Below are positions 8,970-18,715 of a stretch of 64,000 bases of DNA, one piece after another (the stretch's first letter is position 1; every line of letters begins with the position of its first letter). A program made the translations under genes and the position numbers. The notes under the pieces were generated by a model. That model made no database searches. It worked only from the letters and a program-made list of their open reading frames with translations, and was not told where the DNA came from. The stretch is from NCBI GenBank assembly GCA_046349915.1, contig JAXMBL010000006.1, forward strand, positions 558,001-622,000, read 5' to 3'. This DNA comes from CAIXSC01 sp046349915. Lineage in GTDB: Bacteria; Planctomycetota; Planctomycetia; Pirellulales; Pirellulaceae.

Positions 8970-10220
8970 ATGGGAATGCAACAACTGCCGCGGCGTGAGT
9001 TCCTGGCGGCGACCGCCGGACTTTCTCTCGTGGCCCTTGGGCCAAAAGTTCCATGGTTCCTGGAGGCTTCGGCGCAAGAGTCGCAACGTTTGGCTGCCAG
9101 CGAGCGAGTGTTGGTGGTAGTCCAGTTGGGAGGCGGCAACGACGGCCTCAATACGGTCGTCCCTTTCCGTGATGAACTCTATCGCAAAGCTCGACCCACG
9201 CTCGCGATCCCTGAAAATCAGTTGCTCAAGGTGAATGATCACCTGGGGCTGCATCCATCGCTCAAGGGACTCGCGGGGCTGTGGGAAGCGGGTCATTTGT
9301 CGATTGTCCAGGGAGTGGGATATCCCAACCCGAATCGTTCGCACTTTGAATCGATGGATATCTGGCACACGGCACGGTGCGAGGCTGCGGGTCGTTCGAC
9401 AGGTTGGCTGGGGCGTTACCTCGACGGCACGGCCAATGCGGGTGGAGAACGGGATGCTCGCGGTATTCACGTCGGTGGTGAAGTGCAGCCGTTGGCGCTG
9501 ATGGCGACCCATACGGCCGCGGTCTCCTTGCGTTCGGCCGATCAGTTGCGATTCGAACGAGGGCCCGAGGGGGATGCCTGGAAGAAGGCGTGGGGGCTTG
9601 CCGCGAATGAGGGAGCGGTCGCAGGTGAAAGCGGCGACCTGCTGAAGTTTATACGCACCGTGTCGTTATCGGCGGTGGCGACAAGCGAGCGATTGGAGCA
9701 GGCGGCGCGACGAGGCGGCGACTCCGAGACGGTTTATCCGGGGACGGATTTTGGGGGGAAATTGCGGACGGTCGCGCGGCTGATCGACAGCGGCCTCTCG
9801 ACTCGCGTCTATTACGTCACGCTGGATGGCTTCGATACGCATTCCTTGCAGCCCGCGGCACATGCTGGTCTGTTGCAGCAGTTTTCCGACGCAATAGCGG
9901 CTTTTCAACGGGATTTGCAGGCTCGGGGGCATGAACAGCGAGTGCTGACGATGGCGTTCAGCGAGTTCGGTCGCCGAGTCGCGGAGAATGCGAGCCAGGG
10001 GACGGATCATGGAGCGGCGGCGCCGCTATTAGTGACGGGAACAGCCGTCCGAGGAGGCGTGATAGGCGAACATCCGAGCCTCCAGGATCTCGACGACGGC
10101 GATCTCAGACATCACACTGATTTTCGTCGGATCTACGCCGCCGTCCTCGAACATTGGCTGGGAGTTGCCAGCCGACCGATCCTGGAGGCGGACTTCGAGC
10201 CGCTCCAGGTTTGGTCGTGA
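8970..10220 (+). CDS. DUF1501 protein paired with DUF1800
   Basis: DUF1501 proteins belong to the alkaline phosphatase/sulfatase-like superfamily and are common in planctomycete exoproteomes. The twin-arginine leader is clear (LPRREFLAATAGLSLVALG). The core motifs follow: VLVVVQLGGGNDGLNTVVP, the GYPNPNRSHFESMDIWHT segment and a C-terminal SEFGRRVAENASQGTDHG segment that carries family metal-ligand-like residues. I place the start at ATG 8970, though TTG 8955 directly after the upstream stop and ATG 8976 are also in frame. Tight coupling to the DUF1800 gene supports a two-protein complex. Enzymatic activity has not been shown for the family. Confidence 0.9.
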   Translation: MGMQQLPRREFLAATAGLSLVALGPKVPWFLEASAQESQRLAASERVLVVVQLGGGNDGLNTVVPFRDELYRKARPTLAIPENQLLKVNDHLGLHPSLKGLAGLWEAGHLSIVQGVGYPNPNRSHFESMDIWHTARCEAAGRSTGWLGRYLDGTANAGGERDARGIHVGGEVQPLALMATHTAAVSLRSADQLRFERGPEGDAWKKAWGLAANEGAVAGESGDLLKFIRTVSLSAVATSERLEQAARRGGDSETVYPGTDFGGKLRTVARLIDSGLSTRVYYVTLDGFDTHSLQPAAHAGLLQQFSDAIAAFQRDLQARGHEQRVLTMAFSEFGRRVAENASQGTDHGAAAPLLVTGTAVRGGVIGEHPSLQDLDDGDLRHHTDFRRIYAAVLEHWLGVASRPILEADFEPLQVWS

Positions 10221-10222
10221 GC

Positions 10223-11938
10223 ATGGATTTTCGGGAAACCCACGAACGCAAACGCGAGGCGCGTCCGCCGAGGACGTTGATCGGTACCACTCTGCGCACG
10301 CTCTTGGCCGGAGTGATCGCGAGTGGAGTGACGATTGCGCTGGCGATCGTCTACGACGGCGAGAAACGCGATCGCGAATTCCTCGCTTCCTCAACGACCT
10401 CCAGCGAAACGAAGAGTCTCTTGCCATCGCGGCGTGACAAGCGAGCAACGGCGCCTCGAGCCGAAAAAGAAGACAAGGGGAAACGGCCAGGGAAATCCTC
10501 GCCCGCAACTTCGGAGGACTCTCCGCCAGCCGATCCAGACTCGACTCCTTCCGCCGAGCCCTCCGGCGACTCGCGGCAGTCTCCACTCAAGCCTGATCAG
10601 GCGTCAATAGCAGCGGAGAAAGAGAACGACCGTGAACCGATATCGCCGTCCGATGTGGCGCCCGAACAGCCGAAGCGTACGACCTCCGCGACCCTGGCCG
10701 GTTTGCTCGATCAGTTAGAAGACGCGATCGTCAAGATTGAATCGGGCGAGGAAGGAGAGTTGAGTGGATTGGGATCGGGGTTTGTCGTGGATGCTCGCGG
10801 TTGGGTAGCGACCAATTATCACGTTGTCGCCGATACGACCGCGGCGCGAGTGCGTTTCAAGAATGGGACGGCTTACGAGATCGACGGATATTTGGCGGTC
10901 GATCCTGAATTGGATCTCGCCATTCTGAAGATGCGAGACCATCCGGGAGGCGTGGCGCCGTTGTCGTTGGCGGTGGAGCGTGAACCGAGGCGGCTGGCCC
11001 CAGTGGTGGCGGTGGGACATCCTGGAGGCGTTGAGTTTTCGGTATTCGATGGCAAGGTGAGTCGAGTGCTGACGACTTCGCAATTGCCGCCCAGTTCGCA
11101 ACGCAATCTACGTCGGATGATCGCGGGTCGAGCGGATCATCGCTGGGTCCAACATACGGCGGCGATTTCCGAGGGCAATAGCGGCGGACCCTTGTTGGAC
11201 GAGCGCGGTCACGTGTTGGGAGTCAACACGTGGGTCGATCGTCAGGCTCGATTTGGCTATGCGCTTTTCGCCCGACACTTACGCGACATGCTCGACGATG
11301 TCGGCATGAAGGAGGAGGAAGAAGTCGAGCCGTTGCGGAAGTATGCGCGGAAAGAAGCTCGAGTAACCGATTTGCTGAAACGCTTGACGGCGGAACGAGT
11401 CGACGAATTGTATGCGGCGGGCGAGCGCATGGGATGGCGGCCGGAAACGGCGGATGACTATGAAGCGCTCCGCGAGTTGGCGTGGGCCGTCACTGTGATT
11501 CAACTTCCCGATACCTTCGCGCGAGGCAGCCTCGACGATCGGCTCGATCAACTGGGTGCGGTCGCTGATCGAGTGGTGAAACGCTTGGCGGCTCGTCGCT
11601 GGGACGCCGTCGGTCAAGTGACTTTAGTCAACGAAATCGCGTTGGAGCAGATCGACAAGCCGTTGGCGGGCGTATTCCTGTTCGGCATCGTCGAGCGAAC
11701 GGTGGAGGGGGACGCGGGCGAGCGAGGAGCGCTGGTAAAAGTGGCTGGCTCGAACCAAATGCTCTTCTTGCCGCTCGACGATCAATTGACGGTTCCCGCC
11801 CCTGGACTGCAATGCCTGATTTTGGGCGTGAACTACGATGGGCATCGAGTGCGATATGGCGACAATCCGCTGAAACTCATCACCGCTCACGTTATCGCAA
11901 CACGAACGATTCTTCCGCTGACAAAGTCGGCCGAGTGA
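10223..11938 (+). CDS. membrane-anchored trypsin-like serine protease
   Basis: The start at ATG 10223 lies 2 bp after the DUF1501 stop. The 571-residue product has one membrane segment near residues 20-45 (TLLAGVIASGVTIALAIVY). A long Ser/Pro/Glu/Lys-rich linker leads to a trypsin-like domain. The catalytic triad is visible: His in WVATNYHVVAD, Asp in DPELDLAILKM and Ser in SEGNSGGPLL. About 200 C-terminal residues follow with no recognisable PDZ domain, unlike canonical DegP/HtrA. Its likely location is the outer face of the cytoplasmic membrane, processing or quality-controlling exported proteins. The last 47 bp overlap the end of the convergent response regulator gene. Confidence 0.87.
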   Translation: MDFRETHERKREARPPRTLIGTTLRTLLAGVIASGVTIALAIVYDGEKRDREFLASSTTSSETKSLLPSRRDKRATAPRAEKEDKGKRPGKSSPATSEDSPPADPDSTPSAEPSGDSRQSPLKPDQASIAAEKENDREPISPSDVAPEQPKRTTSATLAGLLDQLEDAIVKIESGEEGELSGLGSGFVVDARGWVATNYHVVADTTAARVRFKNGTAYEIDGYLAVDPELDLAILKMRDHPGGVAPLSLAVEREPRRLAPVVAVGHPGGVEFSVFDGKVSRVLTTSQLPPSSQRNLRRMIAGRADHRWVQHTAAISEGNSGGPLLDERGHVLGVNTWVDRQARFGYALFARHLRDMLDDVGMKEEEEVEPLRKYARKEARVTDLLKRLTAERVDELYAAGERMGWRPETADDYEALRELAWAVTVIQLPDTFARGSLDDRLDQLGAVADRVVKRLAARRWDAVGQVTLVNEIALEQIDKPLAGVFLFGIVERTVEGDAGERGALVKVAGSNQMLFLPLDDQLTVPAPGLQCLILGVNYDGHRVRYGDNPLKLITAHVIATRTILPLTKSAE

Positions 11939-12383
11939 GCGCGTGAGGCGCCGCGACAGGCGAGTGAGTGCGGATAGTGCGAGTGGTCGATGTAGTGTCT
12001 GGCGTGGTGGCGGCGATCGCGAGCGACGACAGCACGACATCATCGACCGGCTTGCGAAGGAAATAGGTGCCGGTAGCGCCGCAGGAACGTCGAATGACGT
12101 CGATCGATTGCTTCGATGAAAGGAACATCGTGGGCGTCTCTTCCATCGCGGGTAGTTCTCGCAGTTCCCGCACCAGTTCGATGCCTGATTCGTCGCCCAA
12201 GTAGAGGTCGCAGACGATCAGATCAAATAGTCGCTGGCGGACGAAGAGATGAGCAGACCGACGGTCGACCGCCCATTGCGCCTCGAAGCCCGCGGCGGCC
12301 AGAGCCGCCAGGGCAGTGGGTGGTTGGGAAACGTCCTGGTCGATGACGAGAACGAGGCGAGGCCGAGTGGAGGAGGCAAGCAT
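11892..12383 (-). CDS. response regulator receiver domain protein
   Basis: The 163-residue product is a single CheY-like receiver with no output domain. I see the acidic pocket near the N-terminus (LVLVIDQD), the phospho-acceptor Asp in LIVCDLYLGDESG and the conserved Lys in YFLRKPVDD. A 35-residue Thr/Pro/Ala-rich tail follows the receiver fold. A GGGGAA ribosome binding site precedes the ATG. No histidine kinase is encoded nearby, so its kinase must be elsewhere. Its 3' end overlaps that of the protease gene by 47 bp in convergent orientation, which would allow antisense interference between the two transcripts. Confidence 0.85.
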   Translation of the reverse strand: MLASSTRPRLVLVIDQDVSQPPTALAALAAAGFEAQWAVDRRSAHLFVRQRLFDLIVCDLYLGDESGIELVRELRELPAMEETPTMFLSSKQSIDVIRRSCGATGTYFLRKPVDDVVLSSLAIAATTPDTTSTTRTIRTHSPVAAPHALTRPTLSAEESFVLR

Positions 12384-12749
12384 GAACGAATTCCCCTAGG
12401 AGTGGGCGAGGCGTGCGCAACGCGCCAATCCGTCGGCGAAATTTTGGGATAATCCCTTCCTACAGCCGTTCGGCCGTTCAAGTCGCCATGATTAAGAAAA
12501 GTTTCGCGGATCGCTACAATCCGCGCCACGGTTGCGACCCGCAGCCGACATGGTTGAGCCACTGAATTACACGGAATCTCACAGAACACATGGCGGCTAG
12601 AGTGAGAGTTCGCGAATCAATCCACAGCGTTCATTAACCGTTCTGCCACGTAAGCGAAATGCGCGTGTCATGGCAGCAGTGAAGAATTCTGACATAATAA
12701 CCTGCAATGCTGGACTCGGACGGTTAATACTAAGACGGGAGTCAAATTG
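12384..12749. other. intergenic region
   Basis: These 366 bp separate the response regulator from the ParD-like gene. The region is more AT-rich near 12600-12740, as expected of a promoter for the ParD-like gene. I found no gene, repeat or hairpin that I can support. Confidence 0.5.
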
Positions 12750-12998
12750 ATGAGCACTACGTTGAAGCTCTCTCTCACGGACGAACTTCGGGATTTTATT
12801 GAGAAGAACTCAGGCGACGGTACGCGTTATGCCACTCCGAGCGAGTTTGTTCGCGACGTATTGAGAGAAAAAAAGGAACGCCTTGAAGCCGCGCAGATCC
12901 GAGATGCCATTCTCGACGGCTACCAAGATGCGATTCAGGGCCGAACGTCGTCCTATCAGGGAAATCTCCGGCAGTTGATAAGAAAAGCCGGAGAGTAA
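12750..12998 (+). CDS. ParD/CopG-like ribbon-helix-helix protein without a toxin partner
   Basis: The 82-residue product starts MSTTLKLSLTDELRDFIEK; ATG 12750 is preferred over the adjacent TTG 12747. The N-terminus fits a ribbon-helix-helix DNA-binding fold (a strand, LKLSLTDEL, then two helices including TPSEFVRDVLREKKER). Its size and C-terminal helix (QLIRKAGE) match ParD antitoxins. No ParE-like frame follows: the 120 bp downstream hold heptamer repeats and then a convergent gene. It is either a solitary antitoxin left after toxin loss or a stand-alone regulator. ParD antitoxins normally autoregulate by binding their own promoter. Confidence 0.75.
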   Translation: MSTTLKLSLTDELRDFIEKNSGDGTRYATPSEFVRDVLREKKERLEAAQIRDAILDGYQDAIQGRTSSYQGNLRQLIRKAGE

Positions 12999-13078
12999 GC
13001 CGGCCCAACCGCGATTTGCGAATCAAGTCACAATGGCCGCGACCCAAATGTAGCAGTTCGCCAACGAACAACGAACAA

Positions 13079-13099
13079 CCAATGACCAATGACCAATGA
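13079..13099. repeat. three CCAATGA heptamers
   Basis: Three perfect head-to-tail copies of CCAATGA lie between the ParD-like gene and the DUF1501 gene. The same heptamer forms a ten-copy array at 29873. A degenerate CAACGAA-type stretch precedes it. Confidence 0.85.
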
Positions 13100-13119
13100 C
13101 CACACCGTCTCCTCTTCGT

Positions 13120-14613
13120 TCACGCCAAAATGCCATGAGCAACTTTGCCATGGATGTCGGTCAGGCGGAAGTCACGGCCAGCGTAGCGATAAGTTAGCTT
13201 GAGATGATCCAATCCCATCAAGTGAAGCAACGTGGCGTGCAGGTCGTGGACGTGCACCTTGTTCTCAACCGCATAGTAGCCGTAATCGTCGGTGGCGCCG
13301 TAGTGGAAGCCTGGTTTCACGCCACCGCCCGCCATCCACATCGTAAAACCTTCGGGGTTGTGGTCGCGGCCATCGCCGCCCTGGACCGTTGGAGTTCGCC
13401 CAAACTCGCCGCCCCATAACACCAACGTATCCTCCAGCAGGCCTCGCTGCTTCAGGTCGGCCAGCAATCCCGCGATCGGACGATCGACCTCCTTGGCATT
13501 CTTCTCGTGGCCCTGTTTCAGTTGGCTGTGTTGGTCCCACTGGACGTTGGAATCGCTGTGAGTCACCTGGACGAACCGTACACCGCGCTCGGCGAACCGG
13601 CGAGCGAGCAGGCACTGTCGACCGAAGTTCGCCGTAATGGGGTCATCGAGTCCGTAGAGTTGTCGAGTTGCGGCGGTTTCGCTCGCTAGGTCCTCTACCT
13701 CCGGCATTGCGTTCTGCATCCGAAACGCGAGTTCGAAGGTGTCGATGCGTCCTTCTAACGCATGGTCGGGCCCTGTAAGAGTCGAAAAGTCTCGATTCAT
13801 CTCGGCCATCAAGTCGATCTGTCGTCGTTGGACCTCGCGAGATGTACCGGCCGCATTGTCGATATAGCGGACTTTGGCTTTGTCCGCCGGCACGCTGGCA
13901 TTGCCGATCGGCGTCCCCTGGTAAGCCGCTGGCAAGAATGCGGAGCTCCAATTGTTTACGCCGCCATGCGCCAAGGTGGGGCAGATGGTGATGAATCCTG
14001 GGAGGTTGCGGTTCTCGCTCCCCAGACCGTAAGTAACCCAAGATCCCATGCTCGGGCGCACGAAGGCGTCGCTGCCTGTGTGCAGCTTCAACAACGCGCC
14101 ACCATGTGCTGCGTTAGTTCCATGCAGCGAATGGATGAAACACAAGTCATCGACATGTCGCGCGACATGGGGAAACAGATCGCTGACCCACGATCCACTC
14201 TCGCCATGTTGAGCGAACTTCCACGGAGACTGATAGATAGTTCCGGTTGGCGCAAACTGCACTCGAGGTTTATCGAAGGGAAGCGGCTTGCCATGGTCCC
14301 TTGCCAACAACGGCTTGTAGTCAAAGGTATCGATGTGCGAAGGACCGCCCTTCATGAACAAGAAGATCACTCGCTTGGCTCGCGCGGGAAAGTGCGGCGT
14401 GCGCGGCGCCAGCGGATCACGACCGCTCGCCGCCTCCGCTTGCCGCTCATCTGCCAACAGCCCCGCCAGCGCCAAGTATCCAAAGCCTACGGCGGACTTC
14501 TGAAGCAGCGAGCGACGCGATACGTTCCCCTCGTTGCCCCCGACATTCCCTGGGACATTTCCTGGGACATTTCCTGGCCGATTTCCGCCGCAGTCGCATT
14601 GATCACTTGCCAT
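13120..14613 (-). CDS. DUF1501 (sulfatase-like) protein
   Basis: Start ATG 14613 follows a GAGGAA ribosome binding site and gives 497 residues. The leader contains a low-complexity NVPGNVPGNVGGNEGNV stretch, encoded by tandem 12-bp repeats, and then a twin-arginine motif (SRRSLLQKSAVGFGYLALAG). Superfamily motifs include FLFMKGGPSHIDTFDYKP, RFVQVTHSDSNVQWDQH and LVLWGGEFGRTP, with a GRDHNPEGFTMWMAGGG segment near the C-terminus. It lies 51 bp downstream of the planctomycete cytochrome/DUF1549 gene on the same strand, the standard pairing in this phylum. The protein is exported by the Tat route. The substrate is unknown. Confidence 0.92.
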   Translation of the reverse strand: MASDQCDCGGNRPGNVPGNVPGNVGGNEGNVSRRSLLQKSAVGFGYLALAGLLADERQAEAASGRDPLAPRTPHFPARAKRVIFLFMKGGPSHIDTFDYKPLLARDHGKPLPFDKPRVQFAPTGTIYQSPWKFAQHGESGSWVSDLFPHVARHVDDLCFIHSLHGTNAAHGGALLKLHTGSDAFVRPSMGSWVTYGLGSENRNLPGFITICPTLAHGGVNNWSSAFLPAAYQGTPIGNASVPADKAKVRYIDNAAGTSREVQRRQIDLMAEMNRDFSTLTGPDHALEGRIDTFELAFRMQNAMPEVEDLASETAATRQLYGLDDPITANFGRQCLLARRFAERGVRFVQVTHSDSNVQWDQHSQLKQGHEKNAKEVDRPIAGLLADLKQRGLLEDTLVLWGGEFGRTPTVQGGDGRDHNPEGFTMWMAGGGVKPGFHYGATDDYGYYAVENKVHVHDLHATLLHLMGLDHLKLTYRYAGRDFRLTDIHGKVAHGILA

Positions 14614-14664
14614 GACTCGGTTCCTCGCTACGCTTGCCGGGAGAGTCCCAGCGAATGCCACTCA

Positions 14665-17121
14665 CTAGCGGACGTAAATGAACTCGTTCGAGCCGAGCAA
14701 CGCCTGCGACAGCCATGCCCAGGCGGAATCTCGCTCCGACTCACTGGCTTGCCTCACAAACGCCACCGCTCGTTCCGTCTCCGCCGCCGTGGGCGCTCGA
14801 CCAAACGCTGACCAGTACATCGATTCCACTCGCCCTGCGTCGTCCGCCGTCGACTCGCGAGCACGAGCGGCGAATTCAACACTCGATCGATATACCAACT
14901 CGCTGTTCAGAAGAAACAGTGCTTGAGGAGCAACAGTCGTTGAATCGCGATTTCCGTTCAGCACCGACGCGTCGGCATAGTCGAACAACTGAAAGACGTC
15001 GTACAGATTGTTGCGGATGACAGGCAAGTAAACCGACCGGCGCGGACTATCGTACTTGGTGCCATCCTTCGACGTGTGATCGAACAGATAATCGCGATTC
15101 TTCACGTGCAGCAAAGAACCGCCCATCGAAAGGTCCAATGAACCAGACACGGAGAGAAGTGAATCCCGGATGGCTTCCGCTTCCAGTCGTCGCACGCTCG
15201 ATCGCCAGTACCACTGGTTTTCCGGGTCGACTTCCAACGCTCGACTCTGAGCCGCTGAACTCATGCCGTACATGCTGGACGACATGATCAGTCGATGGGT
15301 GGACTTGACCGACCAGCGACGGTCGATCACCTCCCTCGCCAGCCAGTCCAGCAATTCGGGATGCGTGGGCCGGTCGCCCAGCTTTCCAAAGTTGTCCGCT
15401 GATCGCACCAATCCCTGACCAAAGTGCCATCTCCAAATACGATTCGCCAACACTCGACTGGTCAGCGGGTGATCTGGGTTAACTAACCATTCGGCCAGTT
15501 GTAATCGTCCGCTTTGCGTGGGAGCGAGCGATGCTGGCGACGCGCTTGCCATCACTTGGGGGAAACGCCGCGGGACCAATTGTCCCAGCGACAGGTGACT
15601 CCCGCGGACATGGATCGCAACATCGGTTACTTGCCCCTCGGTGGCCCCCATCGCGGTCGACAAAGTCGGTGCGGTCTTTTCGAACGCCTTGAACTCGTCG
15701 CGTAGTTTCTTCAGCTCCGCGCGAGTCGCCTCGGGAAACGCCGATTCGACATCCTTCGGCAGTTCTTGTCCCGCGGGCAACGCGGCCTTCGCGGTCGCTG
15801 TCGCCTCGGCTACTCGTTGGTCGATCGCTTGCTTCTTCTCCGTCAATTGTTGATCGAACGCAGCCTTGCGCGCCAACTCTTCGGCAGTGGGAATGGGATT
15901 CTCGTACCAACGAGCGACTTTCTTGAAGTGCTCCATGGTGCGTGTGCTCTTGAAGATCCCAGCCAGAGCATAGTAGTCGCTCATCGAGATCGGATCGAAT
16001 TTGTGATCATGGCAGCGAGCGCATCCGAGCGTGAGCCCCAGAATCGCGCGACCCACGACATCGATCTGCTCGTCGACAATGTCCATCTCCATCTTGCGTT
16101 CGTCGACTTCGGCCAGCACTTTCGGTCCCAGCGACAAGAAGCCGGTCGCAATCAAGCGTTCGTGGCGAGTTGTCAGGTCGTTGTCGGGGGTGGCGAGTAA
16201 ATCGCCCGCCAACTGCTCGGTCAGAAACTCGTCGAACGGTTTGTCCTCGTTGAGCGACTGCACGACATAATCGCGATAACGCCAGGCATTGCCGTGAGCG
16301 ACATTTTCATCGAGCCCATTGGAGTCCGAATAGCGAGCGACATCGAGCCAGTGGCGAGCCCAGCGTTCGCCATACCGCGGCGAAGCCAAGAGTCGATCGA
16401 GTGCTCGAACTCGCGAATCGGGCGAGTCGTCAGCGGCGAACTCACGCACCTCGTCGGGCCGTGGAGGAAGTCCTGTCAAATCCAACGTCGCTCGCCGAAT
16501 CCAGGTCGCACGGTCAGCGTCAGGGTTTGGGGTGAGTTGGTGGGAGTCGAGTTGCGAGAGAATGAACGCATCGATCGCCGAGTTCAGCCATTGAGGACGA
16601 CTGACCGCCGGGAGCGGATGACGTTTTGCCGGTTGGAAAGCCCAGAACTTTCGACCTTCCTCGATGTGACTATCGTCGACGGACTTCGAAGGCGCTGGCG
16701 ATCCTCCCTCGTCGGGCACTACGGCGCCCGTCTTGATCCAAAACGCGAGTGCCGCGATCTCGTCCGCCGGCAACTTGCCTTCCGGCGGCATCTGCAAGGC
16801 TTCATCCTTGTAGTTCACCGCGCTGATCAACAGGCTCCTTTCGGGTTCGCCCGCAACGACTGGCGATCCCGCGGCGCCTCCGCGCAAGGTGGCGGCGGGG
16901 CTATCGAGTCGTAGTTTTCCTTCTTGCTCATCGGGACCATGGCACTTGGCGCACCGATTCAACAGGATAGGGCGAACCTTCGATTCGTAGTGGCGTAGCA
17001 GCTCGGCGCGATTCGGCTCGTCCGCCGCCAGCGTCGCTCGATCGCCGCAGCATGCGGCCAGCAAAGCGAGAGATGCCAGGACTGGCTTCAGGACCGGCTT
17101 GACTGGCCACGCAGGGAACAT
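14665..17121 (-). CDS. planctomycete cytochrome C/DUF1549/DUF1553 protein
   Basis: The 818-residue product (start ATG 17121; a longer frame to 17202 is possible) begins with a signal peptide (LKPVLASLALLAACCGDRATLAA). A cytochrome-like domain follows with the heme motif RCAKCHGPDEQEGKLRLDSP near residue 60. DUF1549 spans about residues 170-380 and carries a second CxxCH, GCARCHDHKFDP. DUF1553 fills the C-terminal third (ANRIWRWHFGQGLVRSADNFG). The protein should be exported, with heme at least at the first site. It forms an operon with the DUF1501 gene downstream. Such pairs are expanded in planctomycetes and often tied to polysaccharide use, but their chemistry is unproven. Confidence 0.93.
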   Translation of the reverse strand: MFPAWPVKPVLKPVLASLALLAACCGDRATLAADEPNRAELLRHYESKVRPILLNRCAKCHGPDEQEGKLRLDSPAATLRGGAAGSPVVAGEPERSLLISAVNYKDEALQMPPEGKLPADEIAALAFWIKTGAVVPDEGGSPAPSKSVDDSHIEEGRKFWAFQPAKRHPLPAVSRPQWLNSAIDAFILSQLDSHQLTPNPDADRATWIRRATLDLTGLPPRPDEVREFAADDSPDSRVRALDRLLASPRYGERWARHWLDVARYSDSNGLDENVAHGNAWRYRDYVVQSLNEDKPFDEFLTEQLAGDLLATPDNDLTTRHERLIATGFLSLGPKVLAEVDERKMEMDIVDEQIDVVGRAILGLTLGCARCHDHKFDPISMSDYYALAGIFKSTRTMEHFKKVARWYENPIPTAEELARKAAFDQQLTEKKQAIDQRVAEATATAKAALPAGQELPKDVESAFPEATRAELKKLRDEFKAFEKTAPTLSTAMGATEGQVTDVAIHVRGSHLSLGQLVPRRFPQVMASASPASLAPTQSGRLQLAEWLVNPDHPLTSRVLANRIWRWHFGQGLVRSADNFGKLGDRPTHPELLDWLAREVIDRRWSVKSTHRLIMSSSMYGMSSAAQSRALEVDPENQWYWRSSVRRLEAEAIRDSLLSVSGSLDLSMGGSLLHVKNRDYLFDHTSKDGTKYDSPRRSVYLPVIRNNLYDVFQLFDYADASVLNGNRDSTTVAPQALFLLNSELVYRSSVEFAARARESTADDAGRVESMYWSAFGRAPTAAETERAVAFVRQASESERDSAWAWLSQALLGSNEFIYVR

Positions 17122-17268
17122 ACGAGTTACGGAGGTTATGGAAGGTTGGCGACAGGCCGGCAGGCCGTCCCTTTGGAAGCGATGCATTCGACGCTTCTCC
17201 ATCTACGAAGCCGAGTTGCTCGCGCAAGACGAGCGGATTGGGTGGGGGCGCGTCCCGTCGCCGACGCG

Positions 17269-18192
17269 CTACTTTTTATTATCGGCAGATGTATCGGCGG
17301 GAACAAGAGGCGCGCGGGACGCAGGAGGCGAAGGAGCGGGGGGGGACTGTGGCTTCTCGACTGTGGCTGGGTCGATGATTTTGTCGAGCAGCGACATGAC
17401 GACTTGGCGGTAAACTCTCTCTAGTAGCGGATTTGTCTTGATCAATTCGAAAGTGCGATAAAGTTGTTCGCCGGTTTCCTCGTCGATTTCCGTCTCCTGG
17501 GTGCGACCGGCGGCGTCCAGCAGGATGGCGAAGTACTTGAATCCCCCCTCCTTCAGCTCTACTCGCCGTACATCGTTGATCTGTGCGGTCGCTATGTCGA
17601 ATGGCCCTTCCGCGGGTTGATCCGCGGGACGATTGGCTCGCGGCTTGAGGCCCAGGAAACCTTGTAATTGGGTCGTCAGTTGGTCGAGCGACTCTTCGGT
17701 CGAGACCTTGTTCAATTCGCCGGTTAACTCCTTCAATCGGTCTAATTGCTGGCCTGAATCGAGTTGGCGAGCGTCGTCGATGGCCCGCTCGACTCGCCGT
17801 CGCACGATCGCATCGGGCGACAGTGGATCAGCCGTTTCGGGCGACCGTTCAAGATCGGGATCAGGAAGGCTAGGCGTGGGCGAGTTGGTCGAGCTTGATT
17901 CTGCTCCGCCTGCGGGTAGGGGAGTTCGTTGCGGCGAGGGGCCTTGGTCGAGGGCGTATTCCAACAGGGGATCGAGTGAAGCGGGTTCGTGCAGGTCCAT
18001 TCGAGCAACGACTTCGATGGTGCGTCGCGGCGGCGCGAGGGGAGGGCCGAAAAGCAACCAGAGAAGCGGCTGACCGAAGGCCAGTCCCGCGACAAGTAGT
18101 CCATGGAGCAGTGACGAAGCACCCCAGGCCACGCGGCGAATCCGCCGGTCGCGAGCTTGGCCATGGTGATGGTGGGGGAGTGGAGCGTTCAT
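17269..18192 (-). CDS. membrane-anchored TonB-like hypothetical protein
   Basis: The 307-residue product has a His-rich start (MNAPLPHHHHGQ), one membrane segment (about residues 26-50) and then a Pro/Ser-rich extracytoplasmic stretch. The middle is predicted helical (residues 140-185), and the C-terminal 100 residues contain VELKEGGFKYFAILLDAAGR and a YRTFELIKTNPLLERVYR helix. The single N-terminal anchor followed by a proline-rich region recalls TonB, but I see no conserved TonB C-terminal motif. It lies upstream of the cytochrome/DUF1549 gene on the same strand with about 147 bp between them. Function unknown. Confidence 0.65.
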   Translation of the reverse strand: MNAPLPHHHHGQARDRRIRRVAWGASSLLHGLLVAGLAFGQPLLWLLFGPPLAPPRRTIEVVARMDLHEPASLDPLLEYALDQGPSPQRTPLPAGGAESSSTNSPTPSLPDPDLERSPETADPLSPDAIVRRRVERAIDDARQLDSGQQLDRLKELTGELNKVSTEESLDQLTTQLQGFLGLKPRANRPADQPAEGPFDIATAQINDVRRVELKEGGFKYFAILLDAAGRTQETEIDEETGEQLYRTFELIKTNPLLERVYRQVVMSLLDKIIDPATVEKPQSPPAPSPPASRAPLVPADTSADNKK

Positions 18193-18517
18193 AAGGGTGG
18201 CTGCACCCGTCCACTCTAAGTCACCAAGCGTCGCCCGCCAACGGCTTTGTCCTGTGCCAGCCGAAAGTTACGCGTTAAAAACGCCCTTCTCGTTCCCGGA
18301 CTTCTTCGAGTTTCCGCGTCGTTCCGTGTGGTTCCGTGGCTAATCGTCCTACCACTCAACATCCGGTCGACGAGCGTGGCCGGGAATGAGATTTCTTCTG
18401 CGGCGGGGAATATTCGCCCCGCCTCGAGCATCTGTCTAGGTATGCCATTCCTCTATCGAATCCTGGCCGACGGCATCGTGGTGTTCCACGCCGCCTACGT
18501 GTTGTGGGTGATTCTAG

Positions 18518-18540
18518 GCCCAAAACAAGCTCATGCCTGC
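18518..18540 (+). repeat. left terminal inverted repeat of the IS1380-family element
   Basis: This 23-bp end pairs with 20366-20388 with four mismatches and directly follows the CTAG target copy. Confidence 0.88.
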
Positions 18541-18715
18541 CGTGATTTTCGACGCCGCGGCGCTCGAACGCAACGCGCGGACCCGCAGCCCAGCGAACCG
18601 AAATCGGTGGCATGACGGTCGTCCAGGTTGTCGGTGTTTCATTGTCGATAATTTCTTGGGTAAGGCGTCAATCGAGATACCGGAGCATCCAGACCCCGGC
18701 TTCACATGCGTCGCG

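Noticed and set aside
12999..13119. A ParE toxin gene after the ParD-like gene
   Set aside because: No reading frame of suitable length or sequence exists before the convergent DUF1501 gene.
13762..14811. 349-codon open frame on the plus strand
   Set aside because: It is antisense to the DUF1501 gene and has no recognisable domain or ribosome binding site.
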